Below are positions 26,938 through 36,504 of a stretch of DNA of 64,000 nucleotides, one piece after another. Each line of letters begins with the position of its first letter. Within the stretch, counting starts at the first letter, position 1. Source of the stretch: Pseudoprevotella muciniphila. GTDB lineage: Bacteria > Bacteroidota > Bacteroidia > Bacteroidales > Bacteroidaceae. A program made the position numbers and the translations under genes. The notes beneath the pieces were generated by a model. That model saw only the letters and a list, made by a program, of their open reading frames with translations, was not told the origin of the DNA and did no database searches. Where the stretch lies: NCBI RefSeq assembly GCF_003265305.2, contig NZ_CP033459.1:992001-1056000 (forward strand), in the 5' to 3' direction.

Positions 26938-29900
26938 ATGAAAAGACTACTTCTTCTTATTAGTTTTCTATGCGGTTTTATGACCGCTGGTGCAAAGGTG
27001 AGTCATTTGCTGCCCATGCCCCAAAAGATTACAACTAACGAGTCTGCCTCTCCTTTCCAATTAGGCAGAGCGGTAAGCATTACCGATGCCAACAACACTT
27101 GGCTGCTCAAGCAGGTGTTTCTCGACAACGGCTGTACCATCAGCAACAGTGCTTCTGCCAAGGTGGAGGTAGTCATGATGCGCTCGCTCGGCACGTTCAA
27201 CCACAATGTAGCCGAATTCCCCGATGAGGGCTACAAACTGAGTGTGTCGGAAAACAACATACAAATTCAGGCCACGACCAAGGTGGGCGTTATCCGTGCT
27301 GCACAGACCCTGCAACAACTGGCAGAGGGCTATGATGGCACAGCCGCCATCGAAGCCGTGGAAATCACCGACTATCCTGCCTTCAAAGTACGCGGATGGA
27401 TGCACGACGTGGGACGATCTTTCGTTACCATTGATGAGATAGAGAAAGAAATCCGTCTGATGTCGCGTTTCAAAATCAACGTGTTCCACTGGCACTTCAC
27501 AGAGAATCAAGCCTGGCGCTTTGAGGTGAAAGCTTATCCGCAACTCACGTCGAGCAGTTCGATGGCGCGATTTGCAGGAAAATACTACACACAGGAACAG
27601 TGCCGCTACATCGACTCCATCGCGGCGCTCTATGGCGTAACAATCATTCCTGAAATCGACATGCCGGGCCACAGCGAAGCCTTCACCCGCGCCATGGGTT
27701 TCAGCATGCAGACCGACCAGGGAGTGGCTGTACTGAAAACCGTGCTTGAAGAGGCATGCGGCGTATTCAAGAATGCTCCTTACATCCACATCGGTGGCGA
27801 TGAAGTGCAGATAACTTATTCGAACTTCCTGAGCATAATGTCACAGGTAATCAAAAACAAGGGAAAGAAAGTCATCTGCTGGAACCGCCTCTTGAGCGGA
27901 CCGCCGAGTTCGTCCTACTGCGACATGACACAGATGTGGGCATCATCGGGTTCGGCAATATCGGGCATACCTAACATCGACTGCCGCTACAACTACACCA
28001 ACCACTTCGACGTGTTCGCCGACCTCGTGGGTATGTTCAAGAGCAACATCTACTATCAGCAGCGCGGCACCACAGAAGCAGCCGGATTCATCAGTGCACC
28101 CTGGAACGACCGCAAAACACCTACACAGGACGACATCATCGCACAGAACAACGTATATGCCGTAACAATAGCCACAGGTTGGCGCGCTTGGCGCGGCGGT
28201 GGTAAGCAATACGTGGAAAAGGGCGGCACCACACTGCCCAACAACGGCGAAGAATACGAAGAATTCAAGGACTTCGAGAACCGCTTCCTCTTCCACAAGG
28301 CCCATTCGCTCAGCACATGCCCCATTCCTTACGTCAAGCAGACCAATGTGCGATGGCGCATCACAGATCCATTCCCCAATGGAGGTAATGCATCAGCAAA
28401 ATTCCCACCAGAAACCTATCAGGGAGACATACTGCCAGAGACGTTCACCTATCAGGGCACGACCTACAACTCTGCCATGGCAACCGGCGCAGGCATCTAC
28501 CTGAACCACACATGGGGCAACAACACAGTGCCCACATTCTACGGCAACACTGTGCCTTCAACCAATCAGACGGCATACGCCTGGACTTACGTTTACTCGC
28601 CCGTGGCGCAACAAGTAGGCGCACAGATAGAGTTCTACAACTATGGCCGCTCCGAAACCGACCGCGCACCCGAAGCAGGCAAGTGGGACCGCTACGGATC
28701 AGACATCTGGCTCAACGGCACACGCATTGCACCTCCAGTTTGGAACAATACCGGTGTGAACATAGGCAGGGAAGTGGACCTGAAGAACGAAAATTTCCCC
28801 GCACGCAGTCCCATCCTCGTCAACCTGAACCAGGGGTGGAACAAAGTATTCATCAAACTGCCCTACAACCCCGACGGCACACAGCGCCTGAAGAAATGGC
28901 TATTCACATTCGTGCTGACCGACCCCACAGGAACGACTGCCATAGACGGACTGACCTATTCGCCAGGACAGTATCTGGAAGAGGCGGCACAACTCCTTGC
29001 CGCAGCATTGACTGATGCCCGAAACACACGCAACAGCATCGTTGGCATCGACCCGGGTTTCTACCCCACTGAAGCGGCAGCGGCGCTCGATGCCGTGATT
29101 GCAGAAGTGGAGTCCACACTCACGGAAGAACTTGGCGAGGAGCGGCGCGCAGAGCAAGTGGCGCAAGTGAATGCAGCCATAGAAGCCTTCAAAACCGCAT
29201 ACAAAAGTTACCAACAAATCATGCAACCGAAGGCATCGAACAGCGACACCACATTTTACTACTACCTGCACACCCCCCTGCGCGAAAACCGCTATGCCAC
29301 TTCGCAAGGTGCCGGCAATGCCATGGTGGGCAACACGAGTGCTTCTGAGGCTTCAAAATGGTACTTTCGCAAACGCACCGACGGCACATACGACATTATC
29401 AACAGCGACGGTACATACGTTTCACCCAACAGTAGCTACAACACCGCACTGACCACGACAACATCTCAGCCCTCAAGCGGCTGGACACTCAAACCTGCCG
29501 ACGAAACAGGATTTGTCATCATAACTAACGGCACAGTGGAATTCAACCAAACGAACAACTCCACCCTCGGCTATAGGGTTTACAACTGGGGCAACGGCAC
29601 CAACACGTCCGACACCGGCTGCAAATACCGCGTAGAACTGGTTGACATCGTAACTACAGAGATTTCGGGCCTCAATGTGGAAAAACGCATAGCGGAAGTA
29701 GAAGAAGCACTTGCCACTTTCGACATCAGCGAAGAACTGGGATACTATTCACCTGCTGAAGCCACAAAACTGAAAAACACCCTCAACAGCATCCGCGACG
29801 CGCTGAACAATGGTGCCACCGACTATGCAGATATGATTACAAGCATAGATGAAGCCTTCACCTACTTCAAAGAGAACGGCTTAAACATGCCAAAAGTGAG

Positions 29901-30462
29901 TACTGCCGACAGCATCTTCATCTACTCGATGAACACTCCCCTACGCGACAGCAAATACCTCACTTCGCAAGGAGTAGGTAGCGGACTGATGGGTACTACT
30001 GCCTCAGGCAACTACTCCCAAAAATGGAAATTCCTATTGCGCAATGATGGCACACTCGATATTGTCAACATCGCCGACAATAGTTACGTTTCGCCCTCTG
30101 CCGCACACAACACTCAAGTAACGACCTCAGCCACATCGCCCGGTGCTGGTTGGACACTCAAACCCGCTAACGAAAGTGGCTACTTCATCATTACAAGTGG
30201 CGAGGCACAACTGAACCAAACAAATGGTGGTCTTGGCTATAAGATTTACAACTGGGGCGATGGCACTAATACCAGCGACACGGGATGTAAATACAAAATA
30301 GTGGCTGTTGAGAGCATTGCAACGCTCATCGAAGCCCTCATCGACGGTGCTTCAACTCAACCCGCCTATTTCTCCATCGATGGACGCCAAATACCTCAAC
30401 CACAGCAAGGTGTGAACATCGTACGTGAAAAAGGAATAACCAGAAAAGTACTTATCAGATAG
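26938..30462 (+). CDS. Beta-N-acetylhexosaminidase, GH20, second copy
   Basis: A 1174-residue paralogue of the preceding enzyme with the same signal peptide type, GH20b domain, and catalytic Asp288-Glu289 in HIGGDEV. The first 760 or so residues are nearly identical to copy 1, with long runs of identical DNA. After the first FIVAR-like segment the C-terminal half differs. It has two copies of the W-x-F...DGT-DI module (about 768-904 and 990-1125) separated by a helical segment, and ends in a shorter tail, FSIDGRQI...VLIR. The start is at the signal peptide (26938). The sulfatase gene begins 145 bases downstream with no obvious terminator between, so the two may be co-transcribed and act on the same sulfated GlcNAc/GalNAc-containing glycan (inference). 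Confidence 0.92.
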   Translation: MKRLLLLISFLCGFMTAGAKVSHLLPMPQKITTNESASPFQLGRAVSITDANNTWLLKQVFLDNGCTISNSASAKVEVVMMRSLGTFNHNVAEFPDEGYKLSVSENNIQIQATTKVGVIRAAQTLQQLAEGYDGTAAIEAVEITDYPAFKVRGWMHDVGRSFVTIDEIEKEIRLMSRFKINVFHWHFTENQAWRFEVKAYPQLTSSSSMARFAGKYYTQEQCRYIDSIAALYGVTIIPEIDMPGHSEAFTRAMGFSMQTDQGVAVLKTVLEEACGVFKNAPYIHIGGDEVQITYSNFLSIMSQVIKNKGKKVICWNRLLSGPPSSSYCDMTQMWASSGSAISGIPNIDCRYNYTNHFDVFADLVGMFKSNIYYQQRGTTEAAGFISAPWNDRKTPTQDDIIAQNNVYAVTIATGWRAWRGGGKQYVEKGGTTLPNNGEEYEEFKDFENRFLFHKAHSLSTCPIPYVKQTNVRWRITDPFPNGGNASAKFPPETYQGDILPETFTYQGTTYNSAMATGAGIYLNHTWGNNTVPTFYGNTVPSTNQTAYAWTYVYSPVAQQVGAQIEFYNYGRSETDRAPEAGKWDRYGSDIWLNGTRIAPPVWNNTGVNIGREVDLKNENFPARSPILVNLNQGWNKVFIKLPYNPDGTQRLKKWLFTFVLTDPTGTTAIDGLTYSPGQYLEEAAQLLAAALTDARNTRNSIVGIDPGFYPTEAAAALDAVIAEVESTLTEELGEERRAEQVAQVNAAIEAFKTAYKSYQQIMQPKASNSDTTFYYYLHTPLRENRYATSQGAGNAMVGNTSASEASKWYFRKRTDGTYDIINSDGTYVSPNSSYNTALTTTTSQPSSGWTLKPADETGFVIITNGTVEFNQTNNSTLGYRVYNWGNGTNTSDTGCKYRVELVDIVTTEISGLNVEKRIAEVEEALATFDISEELGYYSPAEATKLKNTLNSIRDALNNGATDYADMITSIDEAFTYFKENGLNMPKVSTADSIFIYSMNTPLRDSKYLTSQGVGSGLMGTTASGNYSQKWKFLLRNDGTLDIVNIADNSYVSPSAAHNTQVTTSATSPGAGWTLKPANESGYFIITSGEAQLNQTNGGLGYKIYNWGDGTNTSDTGCKYKIVAVESIATLIEALIDGASTQPAYFSIDGRQIPQPQQGVNIVREKGITRKVLIR

Positions 30463-30607
30463 GGGCTGAAACATACCTGAAAACAACGGATCAAACAGCA
30501 CCTGTCTGCATCACGGCGATTAAAGGTTCTTGTCTGTACTCAAAAAAACAGAAAGACATAGCCGCGTCGCCTTCATAACAAAATCCTGTGTAAATAACAA
30601 TGAGAAA

Positions 30608-32782
30608 ATGAGAAAAAGAGATATATTCCTTTCAGCCCTTTCAGTTGCTTCAGGCTTGCCTGCTTTGGCACAGACGTCCGCACGCCCGAACGTCATCCTG
30701 CTTGTAGCCGACGACTTGGGCTACGGTGACATCTCTTGCTATGGTGCCACACGCGTGTCCACACCCTGCATCGACAGCATAGCACAAAGCGGCATACGCT
30801 TCACCGACTGCCATGCGGCAGCATCCACCTCCACCCCGTCGCGCTACTCGCTGCTCACAGGCGAATACTGCTTCCGGCGCACTGACACGGGCATTGCCAC
30901 AGGCGACGCACAAATGATAATCCGACCGGAGCAATACACCATTGCCGATATGTTCAAAAGTGTGGGTTATCAAACTGCCGCCATCGGTAAATGGCACCTC
31001 GGACTGGGCAGCAAGACGGGCGAGCAGACATGGAACACAAAACTCGATGTCGGTGTAAACGACCTCGGTTTCGACTATAGTTACGTCATGGCTGCCACAG
31101 CCGACCGCGTGCCCTGCGTGTTCATTGAAGACGGCAAAATAGCAAATTTCGACCCATCAGCACCCATACAAGTGAGCTATTCAAGCAACTTCGCAGGAGA
31201 ACCAACAGGAGCAGCCAACCCCGAACTCCTCACAAAACTCAAATCAAGCCACGGACACAACAATAGCATCGTCAACGGCATAGGACGTATCGGCTACATG
31301 AAAGGTGGCGGCAAAGCACTCTGGCGCGATGAAGATATTGCCGACTCCATTATGGCTCACGCCATCAAATACATTGAGGAGCATAAGGACGCGCCTTTCT
31401 TCATGTACCTCGGAACGAACGATGTGCACGTGCCACGCTACCCCCACGAACGCTTTCGCGGCAAGAGCCCTATGGGACTTCGCGGCGAAGCCATTCTGCA
31501 GTTCGACTATTCAATAGGACTTCTGGCAGATGCTTTGCAGCGATTAGGTTTGGCAGAAAACACGCTGCTCATCATCACGAGCGACAACGGACCCGTGCTC
31601 GATGATGGCTATCAGGACCAAGCCGTGGCATTGGCTGGCTCGCACAAACCGGCTGGCGATTTCCGCGGCGCAAAATATAGTGCCCTTGAAGCAGGAACCA
31701 CTGTGCCATTCATCGTAAGTTGGGCTAACGGTGCCGAAAGCGGAAAAGTGAGCAATGCACTCACTGCACAAATCGACCTCATCGGCTCCATGGCAGCACT
31801 CGTGGGAGCGGAAATACCCGTAGCAAAGGCTGCCGACAGCCAAAACCAACTCGACACATGGTTAGGACGCAACGAAACACCGCGCGACTACGTGCTCTGC
31901 ATGGCACAGAACCGCACGCTTACACTCCGCAAAAACGAATGGAAATACATTGAGCCAAGCAACGGAGCAGCCATACAGAACGGACCAAGAACCGAAACTG
32001 GCTACCTCAGCACACCACAACTCTACAACCTCTCCACAGACATACACGAGGACAACAACCTTTACTCATCAAACGCAGCGAAAGCCGCTGAGATGGAAAC
32101 ACTTTTAGCAAAGATTCGCCGTCCATGGCTCTCAACAGCCGACACCGTGTTCTGGTACCGCCTCTACACACCTGCACGCGGACCACGCTATGCAAGAGCG
32201 ACAGGAGTGGCAGCACAACTCACTGGAACACTCACACCCTCCACCGACGAAAGCGAACAATGGAAATTCGTTGACCGAGGCGACGGCACATTCGACATCA
32301 TCAACCGAAAATACAACAGCTATGTCGTGCCCTCAACACCCGTAAGACCTGCCAACCCGCTGCAAACCTCGCGCACAAAACCTGCCACAGGATGGCAAAT
32401 CACAACAAACGGCATCATGAACTGCCTCTATGTCTTCGCTAACGGCACATCAGAGTTCAACCAAAGTGTGAACGGACCAAACTACCCCGTACTGAACTGG
32501 GGCGACGGCACCAACACCACCGACGTGGGATGCCGATATGCTGCCGAACTCTTCGACGTGGAAATAACACCACCCACAGGCATCTCCGAGGTAAAAACCA
32601 CTGCACCCAAGCAGCAACGCCTCATAGTCGTAGGAAATAAATGGCAAATTGCCGAAACAGGTGAACGCCCAGCCGTGTTCAACCTTAGCGGAAAGCAAGT
32701 AGCACCGAAAAACGTGGCAACCAACGAACCCGTTGTAGTAAAAACCAGCACTGGCACATTCATAACCAACACAACAAAATAA
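30608..32782 (+). CDS. Serine-type sulfatase with GH20-like accessory module
   Basis: Exported sulfatase of 724 residues. A signal peptide ends near LAQTS. The metal-binding start NVILLVADDLGYGDISCYG and the activation motif S-T-P-S-R (Ser75 becomes formylglycine) are present, followed by YSLLTGEY and GKWHLG. ITSDNGPV is also present. After the catalytic region (to about residue 490) comes a W-x-F...DGT-DI module at about 508-655 that closely resembles those in the two upstream hexosaminidases. A tail with FNLSGKQV follows, similar to the sorting tails of neighbours. The start at 30608 directly begins the signal peptide. Substrate specificity is unknown; a sulfated glycan also attacked by the GH20 enzymes is the likely target by context. 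Confidence 0.92.
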   Translation: MRKRDIFLSALSVASGLPALAQTSARPNVILLVADDLGYGDISCYGATRVSTPCIDSIAQSGIRFTDCHAAASTSTPSRYSLLTGEYCFRRTDTGIATGDAQMIIRPEQYTIADMFKSVGYQTAAIGKWHLGLGSKTGEQTWNTKLDVGVNDLGFDYSYVMAATADRVPCVFIEDGKIANFDPSAPIQVSYSSNFAGEPTGAANPELLTKLKSSHGHNNSIVNGIGRIGYMKGGGKALWRDEDIADSIMAHAIKYIEEHKDAPFFMYLGTNDVHVPRYPHERFRGKSPMGLRGEAILQFDYSIGLLADALQRLGLAENTLLIITSDNGPVLDDGYQDQAVALAGSHKPAGDFRGAKYSALEAGTTVPFIVSWANGAESGKVSNALTAQIDLIGSMAALVGAEIPVAKAADSQNQLDTWLGRNETPRDYVLCMAQNRTLTLRKNEWKYIEPSNGAAIQNGPRTETGYLSTPQLYNLSTDIHEDNNLYSSNAAKAAEMETLLAKIRRPWLSTADTVFWYRLYTPARGPRYARATGVAAQLTGTLTPSTDESEQWKFVDRGDGTFDIINRKYNSYVVPSTPVRPANPLQTSRTKPATGWQITTNGIMNCLYVFANGTSEFNQSVNGPNYPVLNWGDGTNTTDVGCRYAAELFDVEITPPTGISEVKTTAPKQQRLIVVGNKWQIAETGERPAVFNLSGKQVAPKNVATNEPVVVKTSTGTFITNTTK

Positions 32783-32871
32783 CATACTAACGACGGGGCA
32801 TAGAGCAAAACAATAAGTTGCCCCACCCCGCCACATAAACAAACAAAACAAACAAAAAAAAACAAAGAAAC

Positions 32872-33582
32872 ATGAAAAAGTATCTTGCAGAAATGGTGGG
32901 CACCATGGTGCTCGTATTGATGGGCTGCGGCGTTGCAGTCAGTCTGAATTGTACCTCTGATTGCAGCACAGTGGCTAATGCCGGCACAGTTATCGGCACG
33001 GCACTTGCTTTCGGTCTCAGCGTAGTGGCGATGGCATACACCATCGGTGGCATATCCGGTTGCCACATCAACCCCGCCATCACACTCGGTGTATGGCTCT
33101 CAAAGCGCATGAGCACTAAGGACGCACTGATGTATATGCTCTTCCAGGTTATCGGTGCCATCATCGGCGCAGCCATCCTCTACGGCCTCAGCAATGCCGG
33201 AACAGGACTTGAAGGCAACGGACTCGGCGCTAACGGACTGCAAACAACAGCGGCAGGAAGTACGGTAAGCGTATGCGCCGGCCTGTTGGCTGAAATCGTA
33301 TTTACCTGCGTATTCGTACTCGTTGTATTAGGCGCAACAAGCAAGACAAACGGTGCAACGAACAACTTCGCAGGTCTCGCCATCGGCCTGAGCCTCGTAC
33401 TCGTTCACCTCGTCTGCATCCGCTACACCGGCACGTCAGTCAACCCCGCACGCTCCATCGGTCCCGCACTCTTCGCAGGCGGCGACGCACTCTGCCAACT
33501 CTGGATCTTCATCGTAGGTCCGTTCGTGGGTGCCATACTCAGTGCACTCATCTGGAAGGTCATCGCACCCAAAGAAGACTAA
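32872..33582 (+). CDS. aqpZ: Aquaporin (MIP family)
   Basis: Six-helix membrane channel of 236 residues for water, AqpZ-like. Both NPA signatures are present, at Asn67 (SGCHINPAITLG) and Asn191 (GTSVNPARSIGPALF). The small residues around the second NPA fit an aquaporin better than a glycerol facilitator; this is a judgement by eye. A terminator follows at 33631. The 3' half of the gene (33235-33582) is repeated at 36633-36980 at the other side of a 3.4-kb insertion. The gene itself is intact. Confidence 0.93.
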   Translation: MKKYLAEMVGTMVLVLMGCGVAVSLNCTSDCSTVANAGTVIGTALAFGLSVVAMAYTIGGISGCHINPAITLGVWLSKRMSTKDALMYMLFQVIGAIIGAAILYGLSNAGTGLEGNGLGANGLQTTAAGSTVSVCAGLLAEIVFTCVFVLVVLGATSKTNGATNNFAGLAIGLSLVLVHLVCIRYTGTSVNPARSIGPALFAGGDALCQLWIFIVGPFVGAILSALIWKVIAPKED

Positions 33583-33630
33583 TACCACATTTTTATAGGC
33601 AACACTGCCTAAAACAGAACATACAAAAAA

Positions 33631-33669
33631 AAACCATGCGAAGCATTTTCCGCTCCGCATGGTTTTTCT
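33631..33669 (+). terminator. Terminator after the intact aquaporin gene
   Basis: AAACCATGCG (33631-33640) and CGCATGGTTT (33656-33665) form a 10-bp stem followed by T-rich sequence. Confidence 0.85.
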
Positions 33670-33703
33670 TATAACAAATCTTACACAAATCAAATATAAT
33701 CCT

Positions 33704-33711
33704 TATATTTG
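33704..33711 (+). promoter_or_regulatory. -7 box for the island genes
   Basis: TATATTTG matches TAnnTTTG and lies 79 bases before the likely start of the unknown gene at 33790. No clear -33 box. Confidence 0.4.
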
Positions 33712-33789
33712 CACCCAACCCATTAGCCACAAAAGGTAGTGGGTAATTACTTTGGTGCTTGCTTTCTTAACATGCGAGAAGAAAGTAAA

Positions 33790-34524
33790 ATGAAAGAAGT
33801 TCGCGCAATCGCAATCAAGGCATTGGATGTGTTAAAGAAGTATTCAAAGCAGTCATATAGGAATGCAGAGAATGACTTCAACACATCACTGTCGTTAGTT
33901 GAAAAACGCACAGTACTGGTTGCATTGCATAAATTGGGAATTCCAATAGGAATACCATCTGACGAGGCTTTCAATATCCGAAAAGTTTATTTTGTGGATA
34001 CGATGATTGATGAAGATGTTATTGAAGACATTATTTTACAAGTAAGGAAAGGGTATTGCGATCATCTATTCTATTTAGATCCAGACAAGCATTTTACAGC
34101 AAACTATGCATTATACGCATTGAGGAATGCTGCCAAGAAATACGTAACGGAAGTACTTGCGAAAAGTACATTGGACATTTCTCATAATATAATGTCATCC
34201 CCTACCAATTGGGAAAATATGTTTTCTCTTGGAGAATTGAAACCAATAATGGTGTTTAAAGATCAAGTGAATGTTCCTTTAAATTTTGATGTGCGTGGCA
34301 ATCCGAGAAAAGATACGATTGAATCCATGCTAAAAGAAATTGAACTGGGTTTGTGGGATACCTATCTGATGTGGAATTATGAAGCGTATCAGAATGCGAG
34401 GAGTCAATTACAACTTGGTCAAATGTTCACTAAGTTGCCTTTAAATATGCAAACGCCAACAAGCAATGTACAGACAGACCCATTAAAGGAGTCAGATAAT
34501 AGGAGAACCAAAAGAAAACGCTAA
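33790..34524 (+). CDS. Unrecognised island protein
   Basis: A 244-residue soluble protein I do not recognise. It has no signal peptide or membrane segment and is rich in charged helical sequence. The first half contains LVALHKLGIPIGIPSDEAFN and VYFVDTMIDEDVIEDIIL; the C-terminus is basic (NRRTKRKR). The start at 33790 is preferred because it follows an A/G-rich stretch; in-frame alternatives are 33772 and 33739. Base composition is clearly A/T-richer than the flanking genes, as in its neighbour at 34632, which starts 108 bases downstream in the same direction. The pair lies between two copies of the aquaporin 3' end and was probably acquired together. Confidence 0.75.
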   Translation: MKEVRAIAIKALDVLKKYSKQSYRNAENDFNTSLSLVEKRTVLVALHKLGIPIGIPSDEAFNIRKVYFVDTMIDEDVIEDIILQVRKGYCDHLFYLDPDKHFTANYALYALRNAAKKYVTEVLAKSTLDISHNIMSSPTNWENMFSLGELKPIMVFKDQVNVPLNFDVRGNPRKDTIESMLKEIELGLWDTYLMWNYEAYQNARSQLQLGQMFTKLPLNMQTPTSNVQTDPLKESDNRRTKRKR

Positions 34525-34631
34525 TCGCTGAATAGGTTAACAAAAGATTCTGTAGAATTTACAAACGAAGGAATCATATTTTGCAGGCTACAAGCGTTAT
34601 ATATAAAGTCGGATTAACAAACGTACAAAGT

Positions 34632-36281
34632 ATGACAGAGAAACAGACAAAGGAGTTTAAGAGCATTAGAAAGATACGCTCTGGCGACAAAGGGTTCAAA
34701 GACCTTTCCGTAACTTGTGTGGCATTGGCAAACGCACAGGGTGGTACGATATATGTGGGCATTGAAGACGAGACTAAAGACCCATTGCCAAATCAGATTG
34801 TCGAAGATGAAGAAATCAATGATACCATATCTCGACTGAGGAGCCTCTGTTTCAATGTGAGCATTGCAGCATCAGAACGACTGATCCATCAGAATGGTGC
34901 TCAATACTTTGAAGTGTATGTGGCTCCATCGCTGAAATCTATTGCCACCACTTCTGATGGCAAAATATACATGCGAGTAGGTGATAAATGTGAGCCTGTA
35001 AGAAACGAGGACCTGCAAAGATTGTCTATAGAGAAAGGTGCCTATCAATGGGAGCTACTGCTGACAAGGAATAAGCTGGAGGATATACCGAATGAGAATG
35101 TTGCAAGATTTGCTAATGACATCCGCCATTCTGACCGTGTGAAAAGTCATGTGAAGCAGATGTCCGACATAGAAATCCTTGAGCATTACAATCTTATGGA
35201 TAATGGCACGATGACCAACCTTGGTGTGCTATGGCTTGGCACCGCAAAACAACGGGGACGAATATCATTCCCCATATCTGTGCAATATATTGTATATGAC
35301 CAACTGGAGCACAAGGTAAGAAAGATTGAGTGGCATGACAATCAATATAACCCAAAAGAACTTCTGCTTGAAATAGAGAAGGAAGCCATTGAACTCGAAT
35401 ATTCGTATGAGTTCCCCGATGGCTTGTTCCGAAAAACTATCAGACATTACCATCCAAAGGTGATAAGAGAGTTGCTGCTGAATGCTTTCGCTCATAAGAG
35501 TTTCACGATTTCAAGCGATATAATGATTTGTGTATATCCTGATAGACTGGAAATTTCGAACCCCGGTGGTCTGCCTCTTGGTGTTACAGTTGACAATCTG
35601 CTGCATCAGCGCCACCGCAGGAATCCTTATCTCATTGCTATTATGAGTGACCTCGGACTGATGGAGGGGGAAGGATCTGGCTATGACCTCATCTATGAAC
35701 TAAACTCAATGGAAGGCAAACATCCACCAATACCTGAATCTTCTTTCAATGAATTCAAAGTGACACAATATTCTGAAATACAGAATACAGACATTCTGCC
35801 TCTTCTGGATTATACCTTGAAGAACTATGAGCTAACTCAAAAGGGATATATCACCTTCGGTGCAATAGCAAACGAGACGAAGATGCTAGCAACCAAATTG
35901 TCTGCATATCTCCAACTTTCTAACGAGGAACGCCTAAGAAGTTATATTGACCCATTGCTTAATCTTGGACTTATCAATAAGCGTGGTACGGGAAAGGGAA
36001 CTACTTATTTCATTAATCCGAAACTGATTGCCAATTCTAAGGCCAATGTCAAAACTACGCTAAAGAATATTGAGCCATACGCTCTGAAAGCATTGATTAT
36101 TGAAGACTTGAAAATGCATCCTCAAAGCTTAATGTCTGAGATAGCCGGAAGACTTCCTGATGTTGAGAAGACAGACTTGCGAAACACTGTATATAAGATG
36201 GTTGGAAAGGAATTAGCCGCCACTGGAGGTAGAACATACCGTAGATATGAGTTGAGTGATGGCAGAAAAGAAAAGAAATAA
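34632..36281 (+). CDS. Schlafen/AlbA_2-domain protein with HATPase-like region
   Basis: A 549-residue protein of the AlbA_2 (Schlafen-like, DUF4062/RecG-like) type. The N-terminal AlbA_2 domain (about 1-140) shows LSVTCVALANAQGGTIYVGIEDE and YMRVGD. The middle holds a GHKL-like ATP-binding-related region with RELLLNAFAHKSF, LEISNPGGLPLGVT and MEGEGSGYDLI. The C-terminus looks like winged-helix domains. Related proteins are predicted transcription regulators or occur in defence contexts; no activity can be assigned here. The ATG at 34632 is preferred to the TTG at 34581. It is A/T-rich relative to its flanks and forms the island together with the gene at 33790. Confidence 0.85.
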   Translation: MTEKQTKEFKSIRKIRSGDKGFKDLSVTCVALANAQGGTIYVGIEDETKDPLPNQIVEDEEINDTISRLRSLCFNVSIAASERLIHQNGAQYFEVYVAPSLKSIATTSDGKIYMRVGDKCEPVRNEDLQRLSIEKGAYQWELLLTRNKLEDIPNENVARFANDIRHSDRVKSHVKQMSDIEILEHYNLMDNGTMTNLGVLWLGTAKQRGRISFPISVQYIVYDQLEHKVRKIEWHDNQYNPKELLLEIEKEAIELEYSYEFPDGLFRKTIRHYHPKVIRELLLNAFAHKSFTISSDIMICVYPDRLEISNPGGLPLGVTVDNLLHQRHRRNPYLIAIMSDLGLMEGEGSGYDLIYELNSMEGKHPPIPESSFNEFKVTQYSEIQNTDILPLLDYTLKNYELTQKGYITFGAIANETKMLATKLSAYLQLSNEERLRSYIDPLLNLGLINKRGTGKGTTYFINPKLIANSKANVKTTLKNIEPYALKALIIEDLKMHPQSLMSEIAGRLPDVEKTDLRNTVYKMVGKELAATGGRTYRRYELSDGRKEKK

Positions 36282-36445
36282 AAAAGAAAACGATAAAAGA
36301 TGTTTGTAAATTATTGATAATCAGATAGAAATTTCTTTTCCAAAAGTTCTGTTATAACCTAAAAGAGTTGTTGTGTGATTCTATTAAACAGTATTAATGT
36401 GTAGATGGAGTCCGGATACAGTAAATCGGGAGCAGGTTAAATTCA

Positions 36446-36464
36446 ATTATTGCTGTCCGCTAAA
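36446..36464 (+). repeat. Solitary copy of the MITE-like element end
   Basis: The sequence matches the left terminal repeat at 21092-21110 with one change and is followed, as there, by a TGAAAGTCC motif and ATAGCCCA (to about 36495). No matching right end is found nearby, so it is a truncated copy lying at the right edge of the island. Confidence 0.7.
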
Positions 36465-36504
36465 TTGGGGTGAAAGTCCAATTACCTAATAGCCCAAGGA
36501 CTGC

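Noticed and set aside
13057-32800. A classical polysaccharide utilisation locus
   Set aside because: No SusC/SusD pair, sensor or sigma/anti-sigma pair is found in the window, so the degradative block does not meet the usual definition.
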